From Marsupella aquatica (Eukaryota; Marchantiophyta): DNA of 64,000 nucleotides. The notes beneath the pieces were generated by a model. It did not search any database. It was not told the origin of the DNA and worked only from the letters and a program-made list of their open reading frames with translations. Each line of letters begins with the position of its first letter. Positions within the stretch are counted from its first letter, which is position 1. Where the stretch lies: NCBI GenBank assembly GCA_973895155.1, contig OZ316892.1, forward strand, positions 2,790,001 through 2,854,000, in the 5' to 3' direction. Positions 21,806 through 33,926 of the stretch are shown here, one piece after another. A program made the position numbers and the translations under genes.

Positions 21806-22366
21806 GAAGCTAGAGTTGAGGTCTAGGCTTCTAGAGTGAAGCCTCTAGACTGTGCTTTAGGGCTCCACTATAATATATATGTGCATAGAAAGGAGTATGT
21901 TATGATATGTATGATTGTGAAAATGATGGGGCCAGCATGATGGTTTTTTATCATTTCATTAACCTTCAAAGAATGATAATAATAAATATATTTTGTTGAC
22001 ACTTTTGTTGTAATTTAACTTTTAAAGAAGGGTAATAATAAATACTAGCCCTGACTACCTGTTCTTTGAACATGAATCAGTGGGGAGTACAATAAAAGTG
22101 TCACCAAATTTTATTCCTTATTCATATTTTTTGAAGGTCAATGAAAAAAAAAACCATACTCTTTTCTATACACATCCCTCTTTCTATGCATATATGTTAT
22201 GGTGGGGCCATAGATCATTTTTTAATATAAGTATAAATCATGACAAAAAGTATGCATGATTATCATTTGACATACATAACATAGTCATGAGTTTTACATA
22301 CACATGATGAGGCATGTAGTTAGGGTCTAGAGGCTTCATTCTAGAAGCCTAGGCCCAACTCTAGCT
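21806..22366. mobile_element. Foldback (long inverted repeat) element
   Basis: The left arm (about 21806-22020) starts AAGCTAGAGTTGAGG, passes CTAGGCTTCTAGAGTGAAGCCTCTAGAC and ends near TTGACACTTTTGTTG. The right arm (about 22083-22366) repeats these inverted, with an extra segment of about 130 bp. The inner loop is about 60 bp. No coding region. It is probably a MITE or foldback transposon. Confidence 0.7.
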
Positions 22367-22589
22367 TGTAATTGAAGCTTTATAAGTAGGATATTTTGTT
22401 GACACTTTTATTGTACTCTAACCTCTAAAGAATGATATATTTTGTTGCCACTTTTATTGTACTCTCTTTCTTGGCCCTTTGGTTGTCCCCCCTGATTGGG
22501 TCCTTTGCCTGTGGGATCATGTCTCCCGGTTGGGCGTACTTTGTTTTTTGACCGTGTGATATATACATTTTATCTCTTTTATTCACATT

Positions 22590-22870
22590 AAAAAATGGGT
22601 AATTGGGGCTAGTTTTATTAATATACGAGACTCCCTAGTATAGTGTCTCCTCCTCCTAACTAGTAACAATGTAACTGTGACACCAACCCCAAACTACTTT
22701 ATGAGAGCCTTCTGCTAGAATGGGTAATGGGGTCTTAGTTTTATTTAATATACAAGACTCCCTAGTATAGTGTCTCCTCCCCCTAACTAGTAACAATGTA
22801 ACAGTGACACCAACCCCAAACTACTTTATGAGAGCCTTCTAATAGAATGGGTAATCTGGGCTAGTTTTAT
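22590..22870. repeat. 128-bp tandem repeat array, left part
   Basis: Units carry GACTCCCTAGTATAGTGTCTCC, CTAACTAGTAACAATGTAAC and CACCAACCCCAAACTACTTTATGAGAGCCTTCT. Two full units are present before the LTR element interrupts the third. Confidence 0.9.
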
Positions 22871-22875
22871 TTAAT

Positions 22876-23017
22876 TGTTATACCCTAACTAGACTCCATG
22901 GTTACCTTAACCATAGTTACCGTATAAGATAACTCAGACGGAGACTATATAAAGAGATGCACCCATTAATTCTATAAGGAGGAATCTCATTATCATTTCC
23001 CGCATCATTCCTCAACA
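22876..23017 (+). repeat. 5' LTR (142 bp) of the non-autonomous element
   Basis: Very short LTR with TG...CA ends and an internal TATA box. It pairs with 26428-26569. Confidence 0.92.
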
Positions 23018-24269
23018 CGTTATCAGCACGACTCTAGACCAGTTGACCTTGATCATGAATTTTTTTAAGGAATTTCCCTATGGCTATGATGAATGAATGT
23101 TCTCTTAAGGATTTCCAAGTTATGGAGGAGAATTGAATTGGGAGTGAGAAGGCTAGTAGTTTGAACCACCAAGAGAACATGAGTCACGTTGAAGCAACGA
23201 CAGGATGTAGCATTGTGGTCGCACCGAGAGCAAGCTTATGAAGGTTGTGATATGATCAAAAGAAATTTTGTTTTGAAAGGTGATTCTGAAGATCGTGTGG
23301 GAAAGCAGTATCCAAGGCAAGAGAGATCGAGTTCAGCCGCGCTGCTTCCTTCTACCCAACCAGGCCAGATCAACCTAAATCACTCGAGGCGATGAGTTGA
23401 CAACCTTAACAAGAGGCAAAAAGAGGAGCAGAGACCGGAAGCCAAACAGAGACAGCCTTGAATGAAGCCAGGTGGATTGAGAGCAAATCAGGACCCGATC
23501 GGGATCATAAGAAAAATTTTCAAAACCCTAACCTCATAAGGGACGAACGCAGGCGCCTTCTCTTTCCCTGAATTTCACAATGTTCTCAACCGCTGACAGT
23601 TTCTTGTTGGTCGATCTGCGAGCCATAAAGGATGAAAGGAAATGCCCATTACACACGATCGAGTGAAGTACAGGCATTACAAGAGGCCAAACATGGATGT
23701 TGAATTGGTCGTTTGCTGATTCAATGAAGATTTCAATAAGAGCCATTTGATACAGTCGTATCAAATTGGATAAGATAGAAGCAAATGTCGTGGAGGAAGA
23801 ACATCTTGGCTTTGGTTGTGAACGTACGGGAGATGGCATCCAGCGAAAGAAATGAATCATCATTGTGGGGTCTAGATCTGATAGCATTTTCTGAATCCTA
23901 AATATGGAATGTTGTGCTTGTCCAAGAATGAGCCCGAGAAGCTGATCGCAATCAAAGAATGAGCCAAAGCGACAATTGAGATTTCAAGAGACACACATGA
24001 GTGACTTAAACATGCAACATTCGATCTCAAAATCCTCGAGAAAAAAACTCGAACACCAGATAAGTGCAACTCTCATTAAATGCAAAGTATAGTAAAGAGT
24101 TTCTGAAATACAAATGCTTGGGTGCACTTATCCAAAGACAAGAGAATCCCATGTGTTTCAGTGCAAAATCTTCATTTTTGAAAAACTACCCATATATGCA
24201 CATATTAACAAAGAAAATCTTGTTGACAACGGATGTTTTGCACTTATGGATAAACAAATGAAATGGAAA

Positions 24270-24850
24270 ATGATAAGTGCACATTGCAAATTTACACAGC
24301 AATTTACACAGTTTACACATGTAAACACATCAACTGGTTTAGGGAAATTACATGTCACTTGTTGAATTCGCATACATTAACATGCCTTACATGTGCAACA
24401 CATGCTTTACATGCATTTGACATATTTACATGTCATACCACCCTTACTTGACTTTGCACATTGGAAATAATGGTTTTATACCAAATACCCCTACTTTCCA
24501 TTTACAAAGTGGTTGTTACACCCACTTCAATCACAAAATGGTTTTTACACCATTTTACACCCTTAGTTTAAACCTAATGATACCATTCTAGATTATACCT
24601 CATGACACCAGTTTACACTGGTGTAAGTCTTACCATTGTATAATCCCATGCCTTACATTGGGTTTATACTTGTTTACACTGGTTACACCAGATTACACTT
24701 TCTTATAGCATTTACACTGGTTTACACCAATTTACACCATCAGGGGGAGTAAACTTTGGTCCATACACTTTTTGTGTGTAAATTGACCATTTACAACTTT
24801 TACACCAATTGACATGGGTTTACACCCATTTACACCCTACATTAGGGCAA
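24270..24850. repeat. TTTACAC-rich degenerate simple-sequence tract
   Basis: Dozens of overlapping TTTACAC / GTTTACACC / GTGTAAA words occur in both orientations inside the non-autonomous LTR element. This is a skewed tract rather than coding sequence. Confidence 0.7.
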
Positions 24851-26427
24851 TATCTTACTTAAGGGCCTTATCCTCATGGTCTTTACACCATAAACAACCC
24901 CAACGAGAGCTTTTATAGCCATTGTTCGGTGGGATGATAGTTTTTAAGTATGGAACTAATACCATACCTTTAACTATGCTCTATGACCTAGTTTTTGAAG
25001 TATTTTGGTAAGGTATAGATTTTCTGAGATCCACTGATCGATGGCAGATATGTTTCTCATGAAAGATCCAGAATAATCTAAGGTACAGTACTTCAGGTTA
25101 GTTCCATGACCTTAGTTTCCGGCCACATCCAAAAGCGGATAATCAATAACCCTTTAGGGGTTTAACTGCGAATATTTAGAAACCCAAAATAAACTCAAAT
25201 CAGAATGAGTAATGAGGGGTTAATATGGGCAAACCCCATAACTTTGTCCGGTCCAACTTAATTCTAGCTTTCAACTATAAGATATGCATAAAATGCATAT
25301 TTAGGGGGAGAAAGTTTATTTTCTCAAACCCCAATCACACTTGATTTACCCACTACGAGTACATTTTGGTACTTGGTCATTAAGTGGGATCTTTTGACTA
25401 TCACTAGCTCTAAACTATTTTTATGTGGAGTTGTTTGACGTTTATGAATATCACTTTACCTCCGCAAGATAACGAATCATTTTGAGCTAGCATTTCTCTG
25501 TGCTATGACACACATGGACGTTCGACTGAATGTTTGGATTCCACAGGGTTATTTGTGAAGTTATATTGACTTGACACTTTTTGTCAAAATATGAGAACTG
25601 CAGACATGCAGGGCAGACGTGCCATATTATACACACACCCGCTGGTGTTGTGAATGCACACCCTTTGGTGCTGCAGATTATTTTTCACATAAAAACTATT
25701 TGATACTACATGTTTTTGAAATCTAAGATTGAGAGATTTCTTTGTGTGTCGACTACACACGCTTGCGAATTGTGCATTTTGCACAAGAACCCTCTATTTA
25801 AGAATCTAATTAGGAGTCCTTGAACTCTAAGGGAGAGTTTCGATATTTGAGTTTTACGAGAATAATATATTCCTTGAAACCTTGTTTTGAGGGGGAGATT
25901 ATATTTTTCGGACTTTTTACATCCCATACTTTACGCACTCAGTTGCACGAGATGACATTATTTATTATTATACTTTACACTTTGCGCAGATGAGCCACGG
26001 ACAAGTGATTTTATGATAATAACTTAATTACTAATCATTTTTTCATATATGTTTTAATTTGTATTTGATGCGAGGATGTATGTGCGGATATATGCGTGAT
26101 GGTGAGCGATTTGGAGACATGTCGCGTTGTTGTTGAGTCGTTGAGCATACGACAACTTGTTCATTTTGACGGAGTGGAGTTGTTGCTGTTAACTCCACAT
26201 ACCACCGGATTCACTTGAGGACCGACAGGGCTGTACTCTTTTTCCTTTAGAGCCGAGATTTTTTTTCTTTTCTCTGTTACCCTGATAGAGGTTTTTAGAG
26301 CTGTTAAAGGTTTTAACGAGGCAGTACCTTCCTCATTTGTACTCAAATCATGCCATGTTTATAAGCATGACAATCTAGTTAGAAGACTTTTTGTCTACAT
26401 AGTTATCACTATATAGCCAAGGGGGAG

Positions 26428-26569
26428 TGTTATACCCTAACTAGAGTCCATGGTTACCTTAACCATAGTTACCGTATAAGATAACTCAGACGGAGACTAT
26501 ATAAAGAGATGCACCCATTCATTCTATAAGGAGGAATCTCATTATCATTTCCCGCATCATTCCTCAACA
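26428..26569 (+). repeat. 3' LTR (142 bp) of the non-autonomous element
   Basis: Preceded by the purine tract AAGGGGGAG and followed by the target duplication TTAAT. Confidence 0.92.
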
Positions 26570-26574
26570 TTAAT

Positions 26575-27200
26575 ATACAAGACTTCCTAGTATAGTGTCT
26601 CCTCCCCCTAACTAGTAACGATGTAACCGTGACACCAACCCCAAACTACTTTATGAGAGCCTTCTACTAGAACGGGTAATGGGGGCTAGTTTTATTTAAT
26701 ATACGAGACTCCCTAGTATAGTGTCTCCTCCCCCTAACTGGTAACGACCTAACCATAACACCAACCCCAAACTACTTTATGAGAGCCTTCTACTAGAACG
26801 GGTAATCTGGGCTATTTTTTTTTAATATATGAGACTCCCTAGTAATGTGTCTCCTCCCCCTAACTAGTAACGATGTAACCGTGACACCAACCCCAAACTA
26901 CTTTATGAGAGCCTTCTATTAGAACAGGTATGAGAGCCTTCTACTAGAACCGGTAATGGGGGCTAGTTTTGTTTAATATACCAGACTCTCTAGTATAGTG
27001 TCTCCTCCCCCTAACTGGTAACCATATAACCGTGACACTATCCCCAAACTACTTCTACTAGAACGGTTAAATGTGGACTATTTTTTTTTAATTAATATAC
27101 GAGACTCCCTAGTACTAGTACTGTGTCTCCTCCTCCTAACTACAGTAGTAAGATGTAACGGTGACACCAACCCCACAGTACTTTATGGGAGCCTAGTGTA
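26575..27200. repeat. 128-bp tandem repeat array, right part
   Basis: About four to five further units of the array that starts at 22590; starts of the CCTAGTA word are at about 26580, 26708, 26836, 26986 and 27106. Units diverge and shorten to the right. Confidence 0.88.
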
Positions 27201-28219
27201 GTAGACTGTGTCCTCCCTCTTGGTAACGAATTCTGCGGCTGCATGGAGTTCGGCCCCCTGAGTTTGTTCGCTCGTCTACACGTGTGTTGCGCTGCAGTTT
27301 TCCGTCCCTCTGTTTTGCTCTAGTCACGTTGTCTGCTCGCTCACCTCGCTGTGTCGCGATGTGGAGTTTCCATCCTTTCTTTAATCAATGCTTCGCTCGT
27401 CTACTCGTCAAGCTCTCGTTCGCTGCGCTCGAGTTTCGATGTTCTGTTGAACGGTGTTGCTTCTAGTCAGTTTGCATGCTCGTGGTGTCGCGAGGTGGAG
27501 TTTCCATGCTTTCTTTAATGAATGCTTTGCTCTCCGATTTACTTGCTAAGTTCTCGGTGTGGCGCTTGCTCTCTTAGTCTCTTGAGTTTGTGCGCTGAGA
27601 TATAATTATGATGCCTGCAGAGATACGCCTGTAGGAACGAAGGCTGCCGGGCGCTTGAGTATTGGAAGAGGGCGTGTTGAGCTTTTCAATTTCTGCCCAG
27701 GTTGGACTGTTCGCCTAGTGCGTGGTCTCCGTCTTGGTAGGATTTCTTCGGCTGCATGGAGTTTGGCTTCTGATTTTGCATGTCAAGCTCGTGTGTCTTC
27801 CGATTTTGCATGTCAAGCTCGTGTGTCTTCCGATTTTGCATGTCAAGCTCTTGTGTCTTCCCATTTTTCATGTCAAGCTCTTGTCTCTTGCGATGAAGTT
27901 TCCGCCCTCTGTGTAGTGGTTTGCTCTTCAAATTGCCTGCATAAATGTTTGCTTGAAATTTCTGGAGAAATGAACCTTAAGGGCAGCTTGAATTTTAGGA
28001 CATCAATGCCGCAGAGAAATGTGTGGAGAAATGAAGCTTAAAGGCAGCTTCAGTTTTACGATGGGCCGTACGTGCTAAACTTTCCAACGCCTGTTCAATT
28101 TCTTTGTGCGCAGACGTTAAGGCGGGTTGAGAGTGAGCGATACAAGTGCTGGTCTGCCGGAATAGATTGAGATTTTCGTCCTCGTTGAGCTGAGATTACA
28201 TTAGCTGTGGTGATCAAAG
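27201..28219. other. Upstream flank of the caleosin gene, with a 30-bp minisatellite
   Basis: Four 30-bp copies (TTTTGCATGTCAAGCTCGTGTGTCTTCCGA and variants) lie at 27770-27890, and two related GTGGAGTTTCCATGCTTTCTTTAAT-type segments at 27360 and 27490. The repeat is open in several frames on both strands because 30 is a multiple of three, so the open frames there are not evidence of a gene. The right end should contain the caleosin promoter and 5' UTR. Confidence 0.55.
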
Positions 28220-30691
28220 ATGGCGACAGAGAAAGAGCAGCAAGATGCTTTTGCAACCACGGCCACTGGCGCGCCTATCACCTTCGAGCGCCCTCTTCCC
28301 ACCGAGCTCAAGTTTGCAAAGTCCTGTAAGTAAAAATTGCCTTCAATATCATGTATTTGTCATTTCTGCGAGATCTTAGAGGGATGGAGTAGCAGGGTTC
28401 TTGTAGCAATTAATTTGTCAAGGTGCACAAGTTGTACTAAGACCCATAATTGGACTCTAGATTACCAGAATACACTTTTGTGCTTAAACTCGGACTCGTC
28501 AGCCTTGCTAAGTAAAGCCTTCAAGTCGAGGCGAGCGATCGTAGTCCAAGTGGAGGAGTGGACTGATGAGCTCTCTTGTGCAGGGATGCCTCGGGCGTTG
28601 GAGGCTGTTGACAACGAGCATCCATACGGAACAAAAGGCTATCCAAACAAGAACCTGACAGTATTGCAGCAGCATGTAGATTATTTTGACCTGAACCATG
28701 ACGGGAAGATTTATCCCTGGGAGACATTTAAAGGTCCGTTTTCTTTGATGGAGCTACCGTAGGACGGAGACCCGAAACCTTCAAAGATTTCTCACATATT
28801 GACGGTTTTGTTGATGTCTCACACAAATTTTATCGCATGTGTTTTGAGTTCTTTCTCAAGCTTTCACGAAATTGGATGACGAAATTGAAATAACTCGTAT
28901 ACCTATCGTAGAGAGAAGAAACCTAAATGTTTCTAAGGGTAAGATTTTTTTGTAGCTTGACGCACATGTGGAGGGTTGTTTAAACACGTCCACTGAATTG
29001 ATGGATTATTCGATGTAATTAAATCGATCGGAGCTGTGTTCTTATGAGCAGGAATGCGCAAACTCGGATTCAATGTCTTCCTTTCCTTCCTGTCCATGTG
29101 TTTCATCAACGGTGCATTTAGCTACTCGACACTTCCGGTACGACTAATAACTCAGCGATGCAAGATACGCATGCTTTAACACAATCTGTCTCATCTCTTA
29201 TGCATGCAAAGACGAAAAAGACATGCTGCTCTCAATACAGTTCGATTGCATTTCTAATTTTGCTGCATCGACCTGTTTGACTGCAGCAGTTGCTAGTAAT
29301 ATAATGAAACTACTGCTGTAGTCTTTATAATGAAGCTACGATATGTCCACAAGTTTTCGAGAATTTGAAATTGGAGCTACAATGAATTATATTTTCCTTG
29401 CTGTAGCCCTCTTTTTCATGGGAAACCAGTTCTGAATTGAAGTCTACAAAGGAAACAGGAAGGACAACAAGAAAGCTACGAGGGAAAGGACCAAACGTAT
29501 CGGACGTGGACGAAATATTTCTTTCGAAAAATTGATCGTTGCGAAGGAATGACAGGGTTATTGGTTGTTCATACGTGGGTTTTGTAGAGTTGGATCCCGT
29601 CGCCATTTTTCGTGATCTATACTGAGAACATCCACAAGGCCAAGCATGGAAGTGACTCTGAGGCTTACGACACCGAGGGCAGGTGAAGACCATGCTGACA
29701 AGCAATACTTCCTTACAGCTCAGTTGTCGAACATTTGGGACCAATGGAAATGACACCGATCTTGAATCGGCTGTAGTTGACCGAAGACGAGATGACTTGA
29801 GCTAGTAGATGTTGAATATCTAGGCAGGAGAAGTTGGCGGTGGACCATTGAGCCGCGCTCCACTTGTTTTTCTGCATCTCGCATTTCAGTTTGGTTTGTG
29901 ATAGATATCACCTGACGTTCCATGCTGCTTCATCTTCTTCAGGTTTGTTCCAGCGAAATTCGAGGAAATCTTCTCCAAGTACGCGAAAACTTCTCCCGAT
30001 CGTATGAACTTCAACGAACTGTTGAACTTGACTTCTGCTATGCGCAACGCGTACGACTTTTTTGGATGGTAAGTTTTCCATACACATTTCTTCACCGATT
30101 AATTGGCTGGAACAGTGACATCCTTAAAACACACGCATCATACGCTTCCGTAGCTTTAGCTCCTAACCCTACTTGCAATTCCCCAATTTTTGAGGTTTTT
30201 AGGCAATTTTCTTCATGCACAATTGACAGTCGTTGGGGGAGAAACGAACCATAGTCTAATTCCAAGGGTATGACCCTCTCCAATCGCTGGGCTTAAAAGA
30301 AGATGGGACTCCTCTCGTGAGATTGTTCACCGTCTTTTCAAACGATAATATTTGGCTTCGCAATAATTTCCGCATATTTCTAACCTCTAGAAGTCGGTTT
30401 TCACACCACTCTCCGTCTAAGTATAGTACTTTCCGAATGGAGGTGATTTGTAATGTTCTTGATCAACATTGACACTCAGGTGAGTTGGCTCGAATGATGT
30501 GGTGCATATGTGTGACATCTTGCAGGACTGCGAACAAGATGGAGTGGGGCATTCTGTACTTGTTGTGCAAAGACGAGGAAGGGTTCTGTTCCAAGGACGC
30601 CATTCGTGGAGTGTACGACGGGAGTTTCTTCGTGTACGCAGAAAAACTGAACGACGCCAAGAAAGCACACAAGCACAAGAAATCTCAGTAG
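28220..30691 (+). CDS. CLO: Caleosin / plant peroxygenase, six exons, 242 aa
   Basis: Exons 28220-28325, 28584-28733, 29052-29137, 29588-29682, 29943-30068, 30526-30691; all introns GT-AG and all phases close. The protein has a soluble N-terminus and a single EF-hand loop at 71-82 ([12 protein letters not shown]). A hydrophobic stretch at 91-125 carries the proline knot (P114, P118, S119, P120 in [10 protein letters not shown]). Two His expected to bind haem are H66 (LQQHVDYFD) and H134 (HKAKHGSDS). The C-terminal [13 protein letters not shown] and [10 protein letters not shown] blocks are typical. Caleosins are Ca2+-binding haem peroxygenases on lipid droplets or membranes; they oxygenate unsaturated fatty acids using hydroperoxides, with roles in oil-body turnover and stress oxylipins. 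Length is normal. The ATG is the first in the exon and gives the usual N-terminus. The Lys/His-rich tail (KKAHKHKK) is unremarkable. Confidence 0.96.
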
Positions 30692-31575
30692 AACTATTCC
30701 GGATTCAAGGCTGCAACGGATTTTCAAAAGTACAGCACAGAAGCCAACAACACACTGTAACGATCGATCGCAGATAACGACAGAGCATAGTTGGGATTGA
30801 GCTGCAATGGACTTTCCATGATCCATGGAATCACCTGTTCCGGTTTTCTTTCGACTGAACTTATCTAAATCAAATCTCGATGATTGCTCTTGATAATCAT
30901 GTGACTCTGAAGCTAGGGTTCCTCATGGATCCCAGGTACAAGTATATAATTATGACCTTCTCTAGTTCTTCAGGAAATGTGTATAAATGAACTCCGCTCT
31001 CTCGCTGTTGGTCAAGAAATTTCCAATGATCCGTCTAAACAGTGTTCTTCTCGTGGAGTTCATATACCACTTATCTATTTTCTTATGTACATCACGAAAT
31101 GTATATAAATGAAACACTTCCAAGATTTATCTTCATCTTCACGAAATGTATATAAATGAAACAGTTCCAAGATTTATCTTCATTACATTTAACTGTGTTG
31201 CAACCGTTTGACAGCCATGACCCCACCATCTTGCGAAAACCTGGCTATACATTTGTGCTGAAAACCTGGCTATACATTTGTGCCGACTCTCGAACATCAC
31301 TTTTGCAATATCAGGAACTATCCAATGTTTTCATTTCTAGGGCATCAATGTCCCAACCTTAGCAGTGAGATTTTTTTTAACCACACTGGAATAACACTCT
31401 GGCTTAGATGATAATTGACTTCATCCTGGCCCCAATAACATCCTAGCTTAGATGATAATTGATTTCATCCTGGCCCCCATGAGAGGTCCCTTCCAAATTC
31501 ACTACCACTAGGTTGTGTCACATTAATATAACCAGCCACTACCAGGAAATATTTTATTTTTGATAGTAACAAAAA

Positions 31576-31956
31576 CACATGTTCATCTTTGTTACAAAAG
31601 TAACATGATTTTTGGGGTGCCATGCCATAAGTATTAAGCGTGAAAGAAACTAGAATACAAAGAAATACATGTCACATGTTCATGTTTGTGACAAAAGTAA
31701 CATAATTTTGGGGGCGCCATGCCATAACTATTAAGCGTGAAAGAAACTAGAATACAAAGAAAGAAGAATACAAAGAAAGAGATGTCACATGTTCATGTTT
31801 GTGACAAAAGGAACATAATTTTGGGGTACAAAGAAAGAAGAATACAAAGAAAGAGATGTCACATGTTCATGTTTGTGACAAAAGGAACATAATTTTGGGG
31901 GCGCCATGCCATAAGTATTAAGCGTGAAAGAAACTAGAATACAAAAAAAGAGATGT
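31576..31956. repeat. Complex tandem repeat (ACATGTTCATGTTTGTGACAAAAG...)
   Basis: Four copies start at the CATGTTCAT word. Two are full length, with the GCCATGCCATAAGTATTAAGCGTGAAAGAAACTAG segment, and the others are shortened. No coding potential. Confidence 0.85.
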
Positions 31957-33795
31957 CATTTTTTCAGGGTAATAGTATTAGTCACCTTTTGAGTGTTTTT
32001 AAATTATTTACTATATAATTAGTTAGATGATAATCCCCTTTTTTTCAATGAAAGAAGAGATGATTGTGAATAGGGTACTGCCATTCTGTCACATTGCGTC
32101 AAAGAAATAGAAGAGCTATCTATCTTCAGTTGAGTCTTTGAATTGTAAATTGAATGGTGGATACCGTATGATCATATAACTTGCACACACTTAAAGAACC
32201 ATCACCAACTCAAGAAATGCAACATCAAAAAATATCTACCTCTTTTTTTCAATGAAGAGATGTCACAATCCTGTCACCGTCACAAACTTAACCGCTGTAA
32301 ATTGATTCTTTGATTATGTCGCCATCACTTGTCCGCAATGTTTGCTTCCTAGCTTGAATTATTTGCCTCCCTCCAGGTTTCAATTGAAGCTCACTTTGAA
32401 CACAAGTTGACGCCAAATGCAGCCTTTGTGTTGAAGAAACAATCACTGGTCTCCCCCTCACACCATAGCTTCCTTAAATAAAAGAAAACTACAAAACCTT
32501 CATATGAAGTGATGGCTCGCCCGTTGCATGCGTTCTTCTACTAAACGACAAGCACTCTTCCGCCAACAGCTGAGTATTGTCCCCTGGTGTCTTGTGACTG
32601 TAATGCTCAACTTAATTCACAATCAATCAATCAGGAATGGTAGACACACGATTTCTTCAATGTGTAAGAGAAAATCGTCAAAAAACTCAATTCCTCCCCA
32701 TTCAACCTTCTCTTTGATAAACCAAAGAGATCATTTTGACCAGATCGATCTATCTTTTGAGCGTTCTCTTTTGTACGAGCACACACCAAGACCACCGGGA
32801 GATTCAAAACCATTGGTTATCGCCTTGCTGAAAATTGATTTCACTTCATCACACATACATTCCTTGGATGAACATGGGGGTCCACGGATTTATTTTCTTA
32901 ACTAGGTTGCATTGAGAGCTTGACCAACCCAGCAACTACCCAATCCTAGCCACAACAAGTTCTTAACAACAACCCTGTTGCAATAAGAACCTAGTTTAAA
33001 TTACTAAGGGCCTGACCTCAAAGAGATATGAGGAGAAATAAACCCTTGCAAATTTCATGATATTTCCTGTCCATATTTACCCCTACCCTCTTTTTGGTTT
33101 GCACCCACTTTGGTTGTGCTCTCATGGTAGGTGCTCTTCATCTTTGCCCCTCCTCATTTTGGTTTGCACCCTGACTTTCAGTTGCACTTGAGTCATGGTC
33201 TAGAAACTTCACTCCAGACAGTAGACCAAATTCACTCTAGATAGTAGGCCCCGAGAATGCTTTTGCTTGCGCTCTACTAGTTGGATTGATTTCACTCTAC
33301 GGTCTAGAAACTTCACTCTAGATAGTAGGCCAAAATCACTCTAGAGAGTAGCCCTGAGAATTCTTTTGCGTGCGCCCTACTAATTAGATTGATTTCCATG
33401 GCTTTTGATCTACCAGTTATATTGATTTCCACAACCCAGTTTGCAGTGACAACCTGACCAACCCTAGCAACGACATTTTTAATCATAAAAACTGCTATTA
33501 TATCCTGGTTTAAATGACACTTGTGGAACTACAAAGTTTGCAATGATATAGCATGTTCATTCTGGAACATGCCTTTTTTTTGTCTTGTAGTGATATGTAA
33601 TTCATCTAATTTATTTATGATAAAAGAATACAATAGATGTAAAGTCTATGCCAAGAAAATAATATTTGTTAATTAAGAGTGAATGAAATAATACACAAAA
33701 CCATAGATACACATGCAAAGAAAAATACATAATGACCATGAAAGTACAAAGGTATTGAATAGTTGTGCACATAAGGTACAAATTTTCAATTGCTT

Positions 33796-33926
33796 CTAGG
33801 TAATAACAATCAACTCAATTAAAACCATTAATTTTGTAAAGGAAACCACAAGGGGAACTTCTAGGTAATGACAATCAACTCAATTAAAACCATAAATTTT
33901 GTAAAGGAAACCACAAGGGGAACTTA
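33796..33926. repeat. 66-bp tandem duplication
   Basis: TTCTAGGTAATAACAATCAACTC...CACAAGGGGAAC occurs twice head to tail with two or three differences, a recent local duplication. Confidence 0.9.

Larger units (their letters stand above)
22876..26569 (+). mobile_element. Non-autonomous LTR retrotransposon with 142-bp LTRs, inside the 128-bp satellite
   Basis: The LTRs at 22876-23017 and 26428-26569 (TGTTATACCC...CTCAACA) differ at two places in 142 bp. The target duplication TTAAT is at 22871-22875 and 26570-26574. Both LTRs contain CTATATAAAGAG (TATA box). After the left LTR comes CGTTATCAGCACGA, a primer-site-like sequence I associate with some plant Copia elements. AAGGGGGAG directly precedes the right LTR (polypurine tract), so the element reads rightward. 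About 3.4 kb of internal DNA has no gag, integrase or reverse transcriptase frame I can find; it must have been moved by another element's proteins. Confidence 0.92.

Noticed and set aside
27655-28041. 128-codon plus-strand frame with SDFACQARVS repeats
   Set aside because: A 30-bp tandem repeat is a multiple of three and stays open in several frames on both strands. No domain or splice support.
32528-32905. 125-codon plus-strand frame
   Set aside because: No motif, poor composition, inside repeat-rich spacer; no supporting signals.
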